DNA of 64,000 nt from Nymphaea colorata (lineage: Eukaryota > Streptophyta > Magnoliopsida > Nymphaeales > Nymphaeaceae): positions 12,141,214-12,205,213 of the forward strand of contig NC_045143.1 in assembly GCF_008831285.2 (NCBI RefSeq), given 5' to 3'. The notes under the pieces are model-generated. The model had not been told where the DNA came from, searched no databases, and saw nothing but the letters and a program-made list of their open reading frames with translations. The first letter of the stretch is position 1; each line of letters starts with the position of its first letter. Positions 1-11,009 of the stretch are shown in pieces. The translations under genes and the position numbers were made by a program.

Positions 1-419
1 CTTTCGATCAAGCTGGGCAGAAGACAATCCTGTTGTGGGAATGTCAAAAGACTCAAAACTGAATTCGTTGTGTTGGTGAAGCACAGAAACTGTTTGAAAA
101 CTTTCAAGAAACGAATGCAAACAAGCAAAGAGGGAAACGGAAAAATGATTTATGTCCACGGAGGGGAGCACGAGAGAATATTATTATTAATTGAATTAAA
201 AAATACAGAAACCTATCCTGCTTTATATTCAACTCAGTTATAGTTTGTGGATGGATTTACATATGAGAGGATTCTCTCGATTTTTCTCTAATTTTGTTAA
301 TGTGAATGTTTTATTATCTATTATGGAACACGGGATTGACTGTCATATGGAAGGGGTTAGTATTGTTGCGATAAAGAGTAAGAACTGAACTAATTCATAC
401 TCTAAGACCCTTCAACAAA

Positions 420-1330
420 AATTGAGTCCACATCAACTCAGCAGCTACTAAAGCCAAGGCTCTTTATTCGGCCTCGACATTTGAGTGTAACACTAGCTTG
501 CTCTTTCGTGCTCCAAGACACGCAATTTGCTCCAAGAAAGTTGTTTGGTGGCACCTGCCTAATCCAAGTCTGCAAAAGCCTTTAATTTTTACATTGCTTT
601 GACCAACAATGTGAAGATCCATATGGATCCACCCCTTTAGGTATTTGAGAATCCTCTTAATGATCTGGTAATGTCCCTGCGTGGGCTTTTTGCATAAATG
701 GACTTACATAATTTACTGTGAAAGCAATCTCAAGTTGTGAAAAGGTTAAATATGGCAAAGAGTCTACTACCTTTCTAAATAGAGTCGGGTCTTCAAAAAC
801 CCTTCCATTTCTTCTTTATGGAAAAGTTTTGAAGCAATAGGGGTGCTAGTTGGTTTGCAATCAGTTATCTCTGCTCGATCAAGTATGTCATTACAATACT
901 TAGATTGGCATAAAAATAGTCTCGTCGAGTCTCAAAATGTCAAGAAAATATTGGAGCCTTCCAAGAAATTCTTCTTTCGGTTTATGAACAAAATCTAAGA
1001 CAAACATAGAAGGGTCAACAACACATGCCTAAAAACCAAAATCAAACAAGAAACTGCGCAATATGGAAAACTAAGCTCTTGATGCTTTTTTAAGGCCATA
1101 AAAATCATGCTTTAGCTTGCAAACATGTTCTGGATTAGCATCATCTTTGTAGTTCCGTGGTTGCTACATGTAAACATTTTTAGAAATAAAGCCGTGTAGA
1201 AACACATTTTTGACATCTAGCTGTTTGACCTTTATTTGTTTATCACAACAATAGAAAGTACAAGATGAATGTTGGCCAGTCAAATGACCTGGAAAAGGGT
1301 TTTCTAAAAATCAATTCCCTCCTTTTGACA
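420..1330 (-). pseudogene. copia reverse transcriptase / RNase H fragment
   Basis: Translating the minus strand near 1060-1170 gives residues resembling the copia RT block: an NPEHVCKLKHDFYGLKKASRA-like run with a stop in it. Near 840-930 the SKYCNDILDRAEITDCKPTS run matches the RT C-terminal block that precedes RNase H. Around 440-560 the run NCVSWSTKEQASVT matches the start of copia RNase H. Several stops and frame breaks occur and the YVDD active site was not found in frame. Confidence 0.7.
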
Positions 1331-1336
1331 CAATTC

Positions 1337-1871
1337 TCATGTTTGGTTTTCCTTTAAAGCACACATTTCTTCATCCGTGGCACATTTCCACCGTGATGAT
1401 TGAAGGCTTTTGGACATTGGATGACTCGTTAGGTATGTCCTGAAATAGACACTGCGAGTCCTTACCATAGATCGAGTCACCATAGTGCAGGAAGGACTGG
1501 GAAAGGCATTTTGACTTGATTGGAGGGATTCGATTTGCAACCGATCTGAGATATTAGAGAGTGGAGGATCATGGACAGGTTTCACACTAGGAAATGGTGG
1601 AGTACCTTCATTAATTTGGAATTCACTAAGAGTAATAGAAGGCTGATCATCCATCGATCCTTTAACAATTTTCCACATCATGAGGTTCATTGGTATCCTT
1701 CTGGTTGTCCATTGAAGAAAGAAAACTAAATCCACTAGATGTCTCCTTGCAGCATTTATCGTCAATAGACATCATATCATTATCTAGAGTATAAAAGGGC
1801 ATCCTTTCTATTTTCTTCATCTCTATATTCAGTCCAAGAAGAGAGATTTTCAGTAAATTCTTTACCATCAT
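1337..1871 (-). pseudogene. copia linker between integrase and reverse transcriptase
   Basis: Two short minus-strand frames lie between the integrase and RT fragments. They are low in complexity and show no catalytic motif, as expected for the variable region between the copia integrase and RT. The call depends only on position within the relic. Confidence 0.4.
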
Positions 1872-2040
1872 ATAGACTAGCAGGATTGAGAAATTGCCCT
1901 CATAAAAAAGGACATGTCGAGAAATATATATAGATTTTTAATTCTTGTATACAAACACTGGTAGCCTTAACGGTGTAAACTATATCCAAGAAAGTTGCAC
2001 GGGAGAGAGAGATGTTCAAATTCATTTTTAGTATAATCTC

Positions 2041-2437
2041 TCAAACAGGAAAAACACTGCATCCAAAGGCATGCAAAAAATTATAATTCGGCTGCTTGAA
2101 AACATCTTGTAATAAAGAGAAACCATTTTTAATGACGAAGATGGCAATGTATTGACAAAAAACAGCAGTAGTAAAATCCTCTAACCAATAGCATTGGGGA
2201 ATTTGAAAATGAAAGAGCATAGTGAAGCCCAATTTTTTCATGTTTCTATGTTTTTTCCCTGCCAAACCATTTTGTTTTTTGGCATGAGGCAATGAATTGT
2301 TGATTTATTCCCAAATAACTTACGTACGAAGAAAACCTCTTACTAAAAAATTCTCCTCCACCATCAAACATGAAAACTTTGATTCTTTTATCAACTTGCA
2401 TCTCAACATATTTTTTTGAAGTGCACAAAACAATCAA
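2041..2437 (-). pseudogene. copia integrase core fragment (two frames)
   Basis: Two overlapping minus-strand frames together resemble the copia integrase catalytic core. The first (2246-2437) has VEMQVDKRIKVF followed by DGGGEF, the second catalytic Asp block, and then LGINQQF. The second (2041-2292) has the KKQNGLAGKKHRNM block, where active elements have a conserved Gln-Asn-Gly-x-Glu stretch, and the HAFGCSVFPV end block. The frame changes between the blocks and the catalytic Glu neighbourhood is altered, so it is non-functional. Confidence 0.75.
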
Positions 2438-2658
2438 AGAAATTAAATCTGATTTCAGCTTTAATAGAAGAGCTAAGTGAAATAACTACAATAATCAATA
2501 AATAATAAATAGTACTTACATCCTAAATAAGAAACTACAGGAGTCTATCCCCCATTAATTTGAAGGAATGTTTTCAAGGAACACTTTTAAATTTCTCTTC
2601 AACAATAAAAGAGAGATGACATGATTTTCCAAGCTGACAACTACCACAAATATAATCA

Positions 2659-3240
2659 TTAGAGACTCTGAAAAAGCAAAATCGATTTATTTTGAAGCAA
2701 ATGTCCAACTATTTGAAACTGAGAATGACTAAGATGAGCATGCCACCGCTTTTCAGTGATGCATGTGAACCAATTGGAGAAGAAAGCTGACTCATATTGA
2801 CCATTTTTGATGCAATAACGGCCATACTGCTTATGCCTTCGAGCTATTATTGCCATTGATTTCTTGTCCTTTATGACACAATTCAAACCACCAACTTCAA
2901 AAACATATGATAGATCACAAGTAAGTTGACTAACTGAAAGCAAACTCTTCTTGAGATTAGAGATATATAAAACCTTTGAAAGAGGAATACGAGTGCCATT
3001 AGAAGATACAAAGACATGCTGGACATGAGATATAGACAAAAGGTCCCCATTTCCAACCATAACTTTATCATGTTGTTGAGAAGGAACAATATGATTTAAC
3101 TTACCCGAATCTCTGATCATATGTGAGGAAGTCTCGGTAGGTATCTGCATACCAATTAGAATCATGTGAATGGCCAAGGGTGACAGCAGCAAGAGCCTGT
3201 TTGGTGTCTTGTGCCTGGTACGCATGATTAAAGTGCTCAA
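2659..3240 (-). pseudogene. copia protease/GAG-pre-integrase fragment
   Basis: This 193-residue frame is the longest intact piece of the copia relic. It contains the familiar sequence DSGKLNHIV, then VGNGDLLSISHV, then the LSVSQLTCD block, and near its end a WHAHLSHSQ stretch resembling the zinc-binding WHxRLGH start of copia integrase. In an active element this covers the protease C-terminal part and the pre-integrase domain. It is separated from the integrase core by a frame break. Confidence 0.8.
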
Positions 3241-3431
3241 AGCATTTTACAGCAGAATGATACCATATATTTGACAAATGATGAGCTCTTTTTTGTTTTT
3301 GTCATCAGATTTGGCGGTCGATCCTTGAGAAACATTGCTTAATTAATATTCTTATTATTTTTGTTGTAGTAAGAGCATGGTCCTCAACCACCATAGCCTC
3401 CTCATCCATGATTAGAATAAGCTCCATGTCC

Positions 3432-3704
3432 TTACTGGTGTAACATAGCCATTTGTGGTGAAGAAGATAACTTGAAACAAGCTTCACAGCTTTGAAGAAG
3501 AGGTACAACCTCTTCATAACTTGGGAATAGTGGCCTTAGCATAAAAGCAAGAAATGCTTCATAGCCCTCACCAGGTCCTTGCAGGACTATCCAAGTGGAT
3601 TGACAAACAATGCAAGGATTGATAAAAGCACCAGAACTTAGATTTGGACTTGAATTTGGGCAGGGATTTGGCATTGGGATAGTAGTAGGTTTATGAGAAT
3701 TCAT
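3432..3704 (-). pseudogene. copia gag-like fragment
   Basis: A 90-residue minus-strand reading frame rich in Pro, Ser and Asn precedes the pre-integrase fragment in the expected gag position. It contains the stretch GPGEGYEAFLAFM and a Cys pair but no clear CCHC zinc knuckle. Assignment rests mainly on its position upstream of the integrase part of the same element, so it is tentative. Confidence 0.4.
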
Positions 3705-3710
3705 ATTGCA

Positions 3711-4723
3711 TACTGGAATAATGAAGTTGGTCGAGCTGCTTTAGTCAGGCTGAGAACAAGAGATTATCCTCTTGCCTTTATTAGATGGTCGATTGGGGCA
3801 TAATTAATCCTAAGTCACGGGAAATTTTGTATTTTCAAGTAGTTGATATGGCAAGGCAAGGTTATAATGATTCAAGCTATTAACAAAAACTAGAAGACAT
3901 GGCTGAGTAAAGTGACTAACTACCAGATTTTACCTTCTACTGCTTGAGAATCCATCAATATATATAGCATAGGTAGAGCAATTTACTCATGAAAATTTGA
4001 CCTCATTTGTGAATTCAAAAATGGTGTCTAGCCACACTAATGCAATTTTAATATAGAGCCGAAAGGGTCTGCCTAGGAATTGATCTACGACAGTAAATTT
4101 GACGTCGACAAGTGCATTGATGTTCCTTACCTTGGAATTGATCTACGTTGGTAAATTTGATAATATTGGCAGAAATATCCATACTGGATCTCATATTTTT
4201 TATATTGATCTATATTGGCATATCTACAACGGTAATTACATCACCCGATATAGGACTCTACCGGCGCATAACAACACTTCTATAGCCTCCATTTTTGTCT
4301 CTGAACAACCCTAGTAAACTAATCTCCACATGCTATATGCAGTTACCGATGATTAATTTAGGAACCCACTTAATTTAAATTAAGGTCATTTTATGTGTCT
4401 AAAATTTCTTTGATTGACATTTTTCAATGCAAGCAAATAAATATCACTATTCTATAGTTTTGAAATTTAGTAGTTAACACTCTCAAAAATATGAATAGGG
4501 TAACATAAAACTATCATAATTATCCTCGGGTTTAGCTAACATAGGTGAGGACTAGATAAAAAGTAAACAGCGACTAACTTTACACATAAGTCAAGTTAAC
4601 TGAGAGTATATATACTTTTGAGTTAACCTTTGAATATAACCCATTTTCTAGAGAAAACATACGTTTGAATATGTCTATTGTCATCAAAACTCATTCTTAT
4701 CAAAACATGAATATAATATATAC

Positions 4724-4730
<7 letters not shown>
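3711..4730. other. Non-coding stretch, no gene seen
   Basis: AT-rich sequence without a credible coding frame. Between about 4080 and 4240 the phrase attgatctacg recurs with variants, suggesting decayed subterminal repeats of a DNA transposon, but no terminal inverted repeat was found. Confidence 0.5.

Positions 4731-4796
<66 letters not shown>
4731..4796. repeat. (TA)33 microsatellite
   Basis: An uninterrupted TA dinucleotide run of 66 bp, preceded by imperfect TA-rich sequence from about 4709. Likely polymorphic. Confidence 0.95.
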
Positions 4797-4799
<3 letters not shown>

Positions 4800-4876
4800 T
4801 CAATTGAATTCACGTTATTGGTAGAAGACTAGTTGAAATCAAAGCCAACATGTTGTCATCTATGTATTGTCCTTAC

Positions 4877-5918
4877 CCCGTTTGATGCACAGGAAAAATA
4901 CTGTGCAACACGGATTTTTTTTTGAAGTTTGTAAGGTTTTCCCCTGCACCACAACACAAGGAATTTTACCTTGTGTTTTTTTATTGGATTCGAAAAAACT
5001 TCGCATGCAAACAAGTCAGACCTAGAGGGATCCAACTTTTTTGTGCGAATTTTTTTTTACCCGTTGCTTCATCACGTAAATCTCTCTCTCTTTCTCTCTC
5101 TTGTTGGGCCTCCCCTCTTGTTGTGGTTGTTTATCTTGTCCCTACAGCAGTGGGTTCTTCCTCCATAGCAGCTCCTCAATAGTGGTTTCTTCCTCAACAA
5201 ATCAAGTTCGCTCGCTTCCTAGATCACATCCGGTAGAGCTTTCCCATTGTTCCCCTCCTATCTTTGTTTCATGGCAGAAGCACCAGCATTTCACTGGTGC
5301 TCCTACCATCGTTTTCGTGTACCTGATGATCAATTACTTGAGCAGGAGACAATCAGAGACAAGTAGCTCTCTATCTTTCTCTTTCTACACCTCCCTCTCT
5401 CTGCCCTAAATTTGCAGTGGAAAATATTGTGATGTGTGAATTCAGTATGGGTTTGATGTTAGGGCTTTAATTTTATATTCAGGGGGTCTTTCACAGTTTC
5501 GTTCCTTTGGGTTTCTTGATCGGTTGGGGTTTCGGGGTTCTTGATTTCTGCGAAGACTGTTGCTACCATTAGTCAGATTTTCTTTATATTGAGAAATCAA
5601 AGATGCATTAACGAGTTCTTACACTCTTTTTGTTGTCATAGTATTATTTTTTTGAGACTCAAATGTTGGTATACTGTTTTACAATGTTTCATTGACGTTA
5701 TATGCTGTTGGACTATAAAAGCAACATTTCAAAAATTTATCCACAGTAGGTTTTTCCTGTTCATCAAACAGTGAAAGTTTTTTTCTTGAAAAAAAAATTT
5801 CAGGCCATCGAACATGACCTGGATTTGGAAAAAGTTAATTCCTTTCCACTATATATTTTTCTGAAATTTTTTTTCTTAAAAATTTTACCCTGCAAAAACT
5901 TCCTATGCATCAAACGGG
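4877..5918. mobile_element. Candidate non-autonomous DNA transposon, 1.04 kb, with captured leader-like sequence
   Basis: The left end reads CCCGTTTGATGCACAGGAA and the reverse complement of the right end reads CCCGTTTGATGCATAGGAAG, an 18-of-19 match. This is convincing as a terminal inverted repeat pair 1042 bp apart. No clear target-site duplication is visible: the left flank is ccttac and the right flank ttctaa. The interior contains a CT-rich tract (about 5080-5100 and 5365-5405) and a T-rich segment that looks like the 5' leader and first intron of a plant gene. No transposase is encoded. The superfamily is not decided; PIF/Harbinger or hAT are possible. Confidence 0.55.
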
Positions 5919-6265
5919 TTCTAAAAGGCATCATTTCTTCCCTTGCTAGAATTACAACTACACATGGATCTACATAAAATATAGAGAGAGAGATAGTTAG
6001 AGAGAGGCAACTCCACAAAATCAAGAAAAAGAAAGAAAGGTACTAAGAATTAGATGTATACATTGAGCACATTAGAATGATGAAATTCTGAAAGTGCTGA
6101 TTGTTTGATAGGACCTCACCTTTTCAATTACAATTACATTTTGTGAAAAAAGCTGATGACATTGATAAATTAGAGTTGGACATAGTCCTGTTATCTTTCT
6201 ACAACAATTTTGTATATGTTTACCATGCCTTTCATTTAAACTTTTAGGACCGTGCTAACCATTTT
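5919..6265. other. Non-coding stretch, nothing recognised
   Basis: AT-rich sequence with a short GA run near 5983-6005. The last five bases (6261-6265, atttt) are the left target duplication of the TRIM element that follows. Confidence 0.5.
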
Positions 6266-6452
6266 TGTAACACTCCAAGAATTTAGTTTCGTATTAAAGA
6301 TTGTGAGAGTTCTTCAAGGGCTTATGAATGAGGTTGCTAAGTGGCTATTTGCCCTATTTCTTAGTCTTTTAGATTGTAACCAAAACTACTAGAGGGCGGG
6401 TTAGGATCCACCAAACTAGGGGCCTGAGCTAGGAGTATGTCGGGACATTATA
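6266..6452 (+). repeat. TRIM LTR copy 1
   Basis: Begins tgtaacactccaag, about 187 bp, shares the core phrase ggcctgagc with the other copies. The primer-binding-like tggtattagaa follows at once. Confidence 0.75.
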
Positions 6453-6534
6453 GTGGTATTAGAATGGTTAAACACTCGGACCTGAGGTCCTACATCCTAC
6501 ATGCGCGAATGTGTGTGCCTTAAGGGAGGTGGAT

Positions 6535-6715
6535 TATAGCACTCCAAAAATTTAGTCTCATATCAGAGATTGAAAAGAATCTTCAAGAGCCTATAAGAGA
6601 GGTTGTTTGCCTTAGTTCTTTGCTTTTTTTTTCGGGCTATAACTAAAACTACTATGGGCGGGTTAGAATCCGTCAAATTAGAGGCCTAAGCCCAGGAATG
6701 GGTTGAGTCATTACA
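6535..6715 (+). repeat. TRIM LTR copy 2
   Basis: Begins tatagcactcc directly after a polypurine stretch and ends cattaca, about 181 bp. The flanking internal segments resemble each other. Confidence 0.75.
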
Positions 6716-6791
6716 ATGACATCAAACCATGGTTCAACACTTTGACTTAATGTTCCACACGTGCAGATGCGTGTGCTTTAAGGGGGTATAT

Positions 6792-6981
6792 TGTAGCACC
6801 CTTAAAATTTAGACCCATCTTGAAGATTGCGAGAGAACTTTAAGGGGCTTATAGATGAGGTTGTTAAGTGGTTAATGGTCTTGATTCTTAGCATTTTTCA
6901 GTCTGAAACCAAAACTGTTATGGGGCGAGTTGAGATCTGCATACCAAGGGCCTGAACCTTTGAGTGGGACGGATCGTTACA
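6792..6981 (+). repeat. TRIM LTR copy 3
   Basis: Begins tgtagcaccc and ends cgttaca, 190 bp, followed by the right target duplication atttt. Confidence 0.75.
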
Positions 6982-6986
6982 ATTTT

Positions 6987-8121
6987 GTCTTATTCAATGT
7001 GTCGCCAATCACCGAAAGCATGTTGCTTGTTATGAGCTTCTACTTGCAGCAATATAAGCCACCATCAAGTAACACATTGCTAACAATCACCAGCATCTGA
7101 AACACCTATTGTCTGATTGTTGGTGGCTTTGGTAGTCTGCAACACCTAAGTTGTCCTATCACCAGAGCCTATGAAAACATGAATTAGGAACTGTAAAACC
7201 CTCTGAGGGCTGAAGAAATAAAATCAAACTAGTGAAAATGAAAAATAAAGCATCCAACATTTTTTTAATACTTGTTCAAGTAAAATTTCATGAAGGCCTC
7301 ATAGTATTTCACAAATTCAAAATTGAGGAAGCACATACTTACAAAAATTACATTGACACCCCCAAGTTTTTAGAAATTTTAGGAATGAATATACTCCTTT
7401 ATAGAAGATCTCAAGCCTACCCACGACTTTTTAGAAAATTCCAAAATGATGGCAAATTACCCATCATTGGAATTCTTTTCCAAACGGAGTATAATCCTTC
7501 CATTCATTAACAATCTCTTCCATTAAACACCAGCTTTAATGCTGAAGATGAAGCAATATTCTTCTTCCATTGACCCTGAAAATTCCATAATAATGATGCC
7601 AGGGCTATCAAATGCCACCTAAATGATAAAACAAAAAAAAAACAAAAGAAAAAGTGTCTTATAAAAATATAAAAAGCACAAAATTATTCCATATGATGGC
7701 AGTTTGGTTGAATTCACTTGTCATCAAATGTCTCTAAAGCAACTGAAGAATATACTTCTTCAGTATTCTATGTATCTGTTCAAATTGGAAGGCATCGTTA
7801 ATCTGCCGCAATCTTTGAAACATACACAAATCATTACAAATCATTACAGCAGCTCTCTTTTTGCCAATCTTCATTGCCCATCGGTAGGAAAAAATCAAAG
7901 TCACCACCTAAAGTCAACAAGTTATCTTATATATGTAACTGTCCCGTGTTTAAAAGGACAACGTATGGGGCCATCAAATTCTTTCCCATAAATAGCGTCA
8001 TCACGGAAATAAGCCATCAAACCAAAAAATAAGCACTATTGAGTGTTTAAACTTTAAATTCATAAAGCCGTTGGTTAATTTGCTTTACTTTCAAATACAA
8101 CGCCAGGATTATATGGATAAG
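6987..8121. other. Non-coding stretch, no gene seen
   Basis: AT-rich with scattered short open frames lacking codon bias, motifs or splice context. Nothing is recognised. Confidence 0.5.
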
Positions 8122-8250
8122 TTTTTTGTTTGGATGAGTGCGGTAGTTGAAGCGTTCACCCAATTCCTTATTTTACAAGATACAACTTTTTTGTTTGGAT
8201 GAATGCGGTAGTTGAAGCGTTCACCCAATTCCTTATTTTACAAGATACAA
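8122..8250. repeat. Recent 65-bp tandem duplication
   Basis: The block starting ttttttgtttggatga is repeated once head to tail with a period of 65 bp. I see about one difference (gag versus gaa), so the duplication is young. Confidence 0.9.
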
Positions 8251-10380
8251 AGTTGTCTCGAGATACTGCCTTCATCGTACACACTGATAGTCCATCGTTT
8301 GTGATACAAAAAGTTAGTACCTCAAATATTTGAAGTGGAGATTGTCCATGCTTCATACCCACACTAAGTTTTCTCTACTTGGGTGATATGTGTCTCTAAC
8401 ATAAAATTGAGTTGAAAGAGAAACTATTTCAAGTCAAAAATTTTGCTCACGTTCGTTCGCAATCAAGGACAATTATCCCTACAAATAACGTACAGGTCCA
8501 ATTTAAGTAAAAACTTTTTTGCTTTTCAGGGGGGAAAATATAACGGCTATTTTTCATCTTGAAAAGGAGATCAGGTAAACGTAACTATCTACTTTTACGG
8601 TTCTCATCAAATTGAAAAGTGTTAAAAAAAAAAATTTCGCATACGAAAGGCCAGTTCTCCTAAAAGTTCACACCAACAAAGGTTGCTCATAAATGCCTAC
8701 GTGCTTAGACATTTGGGATCCAAAGTCTGTACAAATCCCTTCACGTGTCAAGTCCCACATCATGCGTGATTGTGGTAAGACGCAAAGTAATAAATTGAGG
8801 GTACCAACTTGCAATTCAAAAGCAAAGGAAAGGCGAACATGATGGGACGTAGTCCTTGTTTATGTAATAGACATTTATTTATTTCTTGGGGCTTCCACAT
8901 CCTTACTCTACTTTAAATGAGGTGAGAGAGTTCATCTGATTTTCACGTGTGAGACGAGGTAACTCTTGGTGATGTTTTCTCCCTTACATGCCAAACTAAT
9001 TAGTTTCTGTTTTTTTTTTCTACATTTTCTTGGGGTTCCTTGCCCTCTGGGCCACGTTGCTCGTCATATGTACGAGTAGGGTGAACTTGGTTTTGATTTT
9101 TGGGACATGAACTATGTCATGAGAATGCGGGGGTGTGGGTGTGAGTGGGATGCATTTCAAAAAATGACCGTGCAACAGTGTGGTGAGGGTATTTATTATT
9201 ATTATTAATTTATTAATATAATATATTAATAATATCAAATTTGATAAAAAAATTAAAAAAAACTGAAATCAATAGGGTGCGGGTTGGGTGCGAATCTAAG
9301 TCGCACCCGTACCCGCATCGCGTCAACGTGGGTGCGTCACTAGGGTTGCCACACCCTGGTGACATAGGACATCAAGTCTGGTATCTTGGGGATGAGGGAG
9401 AGGTTCGGCCCTTTTCATGAACATAGTATCATAAATATAATAAGAAAACACAATATAATATATAAATATAATTAATTAATAATAGATATATATATTATAT
9501 TTTAAATAAACTATGAGCTAGCTCAAACCTGGTCAAATAACTTATAGGGCCCAACCAATGCCCATGTTTTAAGGCCTGGGCCCCGGAATTGAGACCAAGT
9601 CGGCCCGGTGAACCCTTATTAATAATGAAACCAGGGCCACTCAGCTGGGCCTGGGGGACTACACCTTGATCCAACTTCTCTGCCATGAATCTTAAAAACT
9701 CCACGTTGAAAACCGATATCTGCTTTGGGAGTTGTCTTGAAGCCCTCTAGTTGCAGATCTGAAGTTAAAAAATCTGATACTTCATCAAGTAGCTAGGTTG
9801 GCTTAAAAGCTTCGGGTAGAAATTCAAGGGAGAGACCTTTTCAATCTCCACTTGTGAATAAAACACGAAGCCGGATTTTAAAACTTATGTTTTAGGTGAA
9901 ATTAATTCTCCTTGATCAACAGACGTAGGAATTATTGTTTTACCAGAATTAGAGATCAGTCTTTGATTTAGAAAAACTGAGGTATTTTCTTTTCGAACAA
10001 GGCCTTCCCCAAAAGAACCAGAACCATGAGCCAACAAGGTAGCAAGTAGAACAGCATAGGATGTGGGGAACAGCATAGGATGTGGGGAACCTGTAAAATT
10101 TGCAGCCTCAGTTTACCAGAGGCAACTCCCCAAGAATCAATCACCTCAGATTTCCGTCATTGTTGGACTAGCATCTTCCATTAGAGGCTTTCATACAAGC
10201 AGCAAAAGAACAGCCAAAGAAAATGCAGAGGTCCACCTCTCTTGGTTTTTATTCTTTGTAACGTAATCAGAAAGGTTACTGCCGCTTGTTGTAAGGAAAG
10301 AGAGAGAGAGGGTGGTCCATTCAAGGTTTTTGCTTCCAAGAATCTGCAACTCCTTCAAAATCTTGTTTTGTCTGCATGCG
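8251..10380. other. Non-coding stretch with one GC-rich repeat remnant
   Basis: Mostly AT-rich. At 9266-9350 and again near 9121-9150 there is a GC-rich, partly self-complementary stretch built on gggtgcg and cgcaccc, which looks like the subterminal part of a decayed hAT-type element. A short 19-20-bp direct duplication lies at 10050-10090. No coding gene. Confidence 0.45.
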
Positions 10381-10405
10381 TGAGGGATGAGGTCAAGGGG
10401 CTCAG

Positions 10406-10410
<5 letters not shown>

Positions 10411-10438
<28 letters not shown>
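10411..10438. repeat. (GA)14 microsatellite
   Basis: Uninterrupted GA run about 570 bp upstream of the gene 1 start codon. Confidence 0.95.
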
Positions 10439-10440
<2 letters not shown>

Positions 10441-10599
10441 CACATAAGTGTGGTTCAGAAGAAGAATAAGTGGGGAAGGGGAGAGAAGCACATGCTGGGC
10501 CAGACAGGCCCAGTCCCCTACCGCCTTCTGCTCCTCTGTCTGTGTCTGTTTCTCTGGTCACATACACGCTCGTCCATTTTCTCCCCCTCTTCCCCCTTT

Positions 10600-11009
10600 G
10601 ACCCACACGATGCACTGAAGAATCACGTGCACCTCCCTCTTTTTTGAGTTCTTTTCACTCGTTATGTATTAGCCACCAGCAAAACGAATAGTTACGGCTC
10701 TCCCCCTCTCAAACATGGAAAACAGTTCCCATTTCTCCAGAAATGAATCAATGGAGGAATTAAAGAAAGAAAAAAAACCCTTCCCTCCCCTTTGTTTTCT
10801 GAAACAAACATCGGAAAAGCCTTCCACCTCTCTCCCTCTTTCTCGTTGAAAAGGCTTATCAACTCTCCTGCACTTTCTGTGCAACTATGTCGAGGCAATA
10901 AAAAGTTAAAAACCACACCCCCTCTCTCTCTCTCTCTCCTTCTCTCTCGGTCTCTCTCTCAGTATAAATCCTGATGCTTGTTCTACCCTAAAACGCTGAT
11001 GCCAAAAGA
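10600..11009 (+). promoter_or_regulatory. Probable promoter and 5' leader region of gene 1
   Basis: Upstream of the gene 1 ATG there is a CT-rich tract at 10919-10960, typical of plant core promoters and leaders. A TATA-like TATAAAT follows at 10963-10969. The TATA-like site is only about 41 bp before the ATG, which would leave a very short leader, so it may not be the functional one. A G-box core CACGTG lies at about 10624 and a TTGAC W-box core at about 10598. All are short motifs that can occur by chance. Confidence 0.4.

Larger units (their letters stand above)
420..3710 (-). mobile_element. Degenerate Ty1/copia LTR retrotransposon, internal region
   Basis: Reading the minus strand from high to low coordinates, fragments of a copia polyprotein follow in the family order: gag-like, GAG-pre-integrase, integrase, linker, reverse transcriptase, RNase H. 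The reading frame is broken many times, so no intact polyprotein exists. The domain order PR-INT-RT-RH is what separates copia from gypsy. No LTR pair could be delimited; one LTR would lie left of about 410 and possibly outside the window. Inactive relic. Confidence 0.8.
6266..6981 (+). mobile_element. TRIM-like retroelement with three tandem LTRs
   Basis: Three related ~185-bp segments alternate with two short internal segments. Each LTR starts tgtaaca/tatagca/tgtagca and ends attata/attaca/gttaca. After LTR 1 and LTR 2 comes a primer-binding-type sequence (tggtattagaa, and a decayed second copy) resembling the TGGTATCAGA initiator-tRNA-Met complement. Before LTR 2 and LTR 3 come polypurine-type stretches (aagggaggtgga and aagggggtat). 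The 5 bp on both sides of the whole block are ATTTT (6261-6265 and 6982-6986), so the block behaves as one insertion. There is no coding capacity, as is usual for TRIMs. The three-LTR form probably arose by unequal recombination between LTRs. Confidence 0.8.

Noticed and set aside
6266-6981. Cassandra-type TRIM with 5S rRNA in the LTR
   Set aside because: No 5S rRNA promoter or gene sequence is visible in the LTRs; the element belongs to another TRIM type.
9495-9704. 69-aa minus-strand frame (LSGPGFIINKGSPGRLGLN region)
   Set aside because: Possible transposon fragment, but no family is recognisable and there are no flanking features.
10191-10916. Several open frames on both strands upstream of gene 1
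   Set aside because: They run across GA/CT microsatellites in the probable promoter and leader and lack any protein motif.
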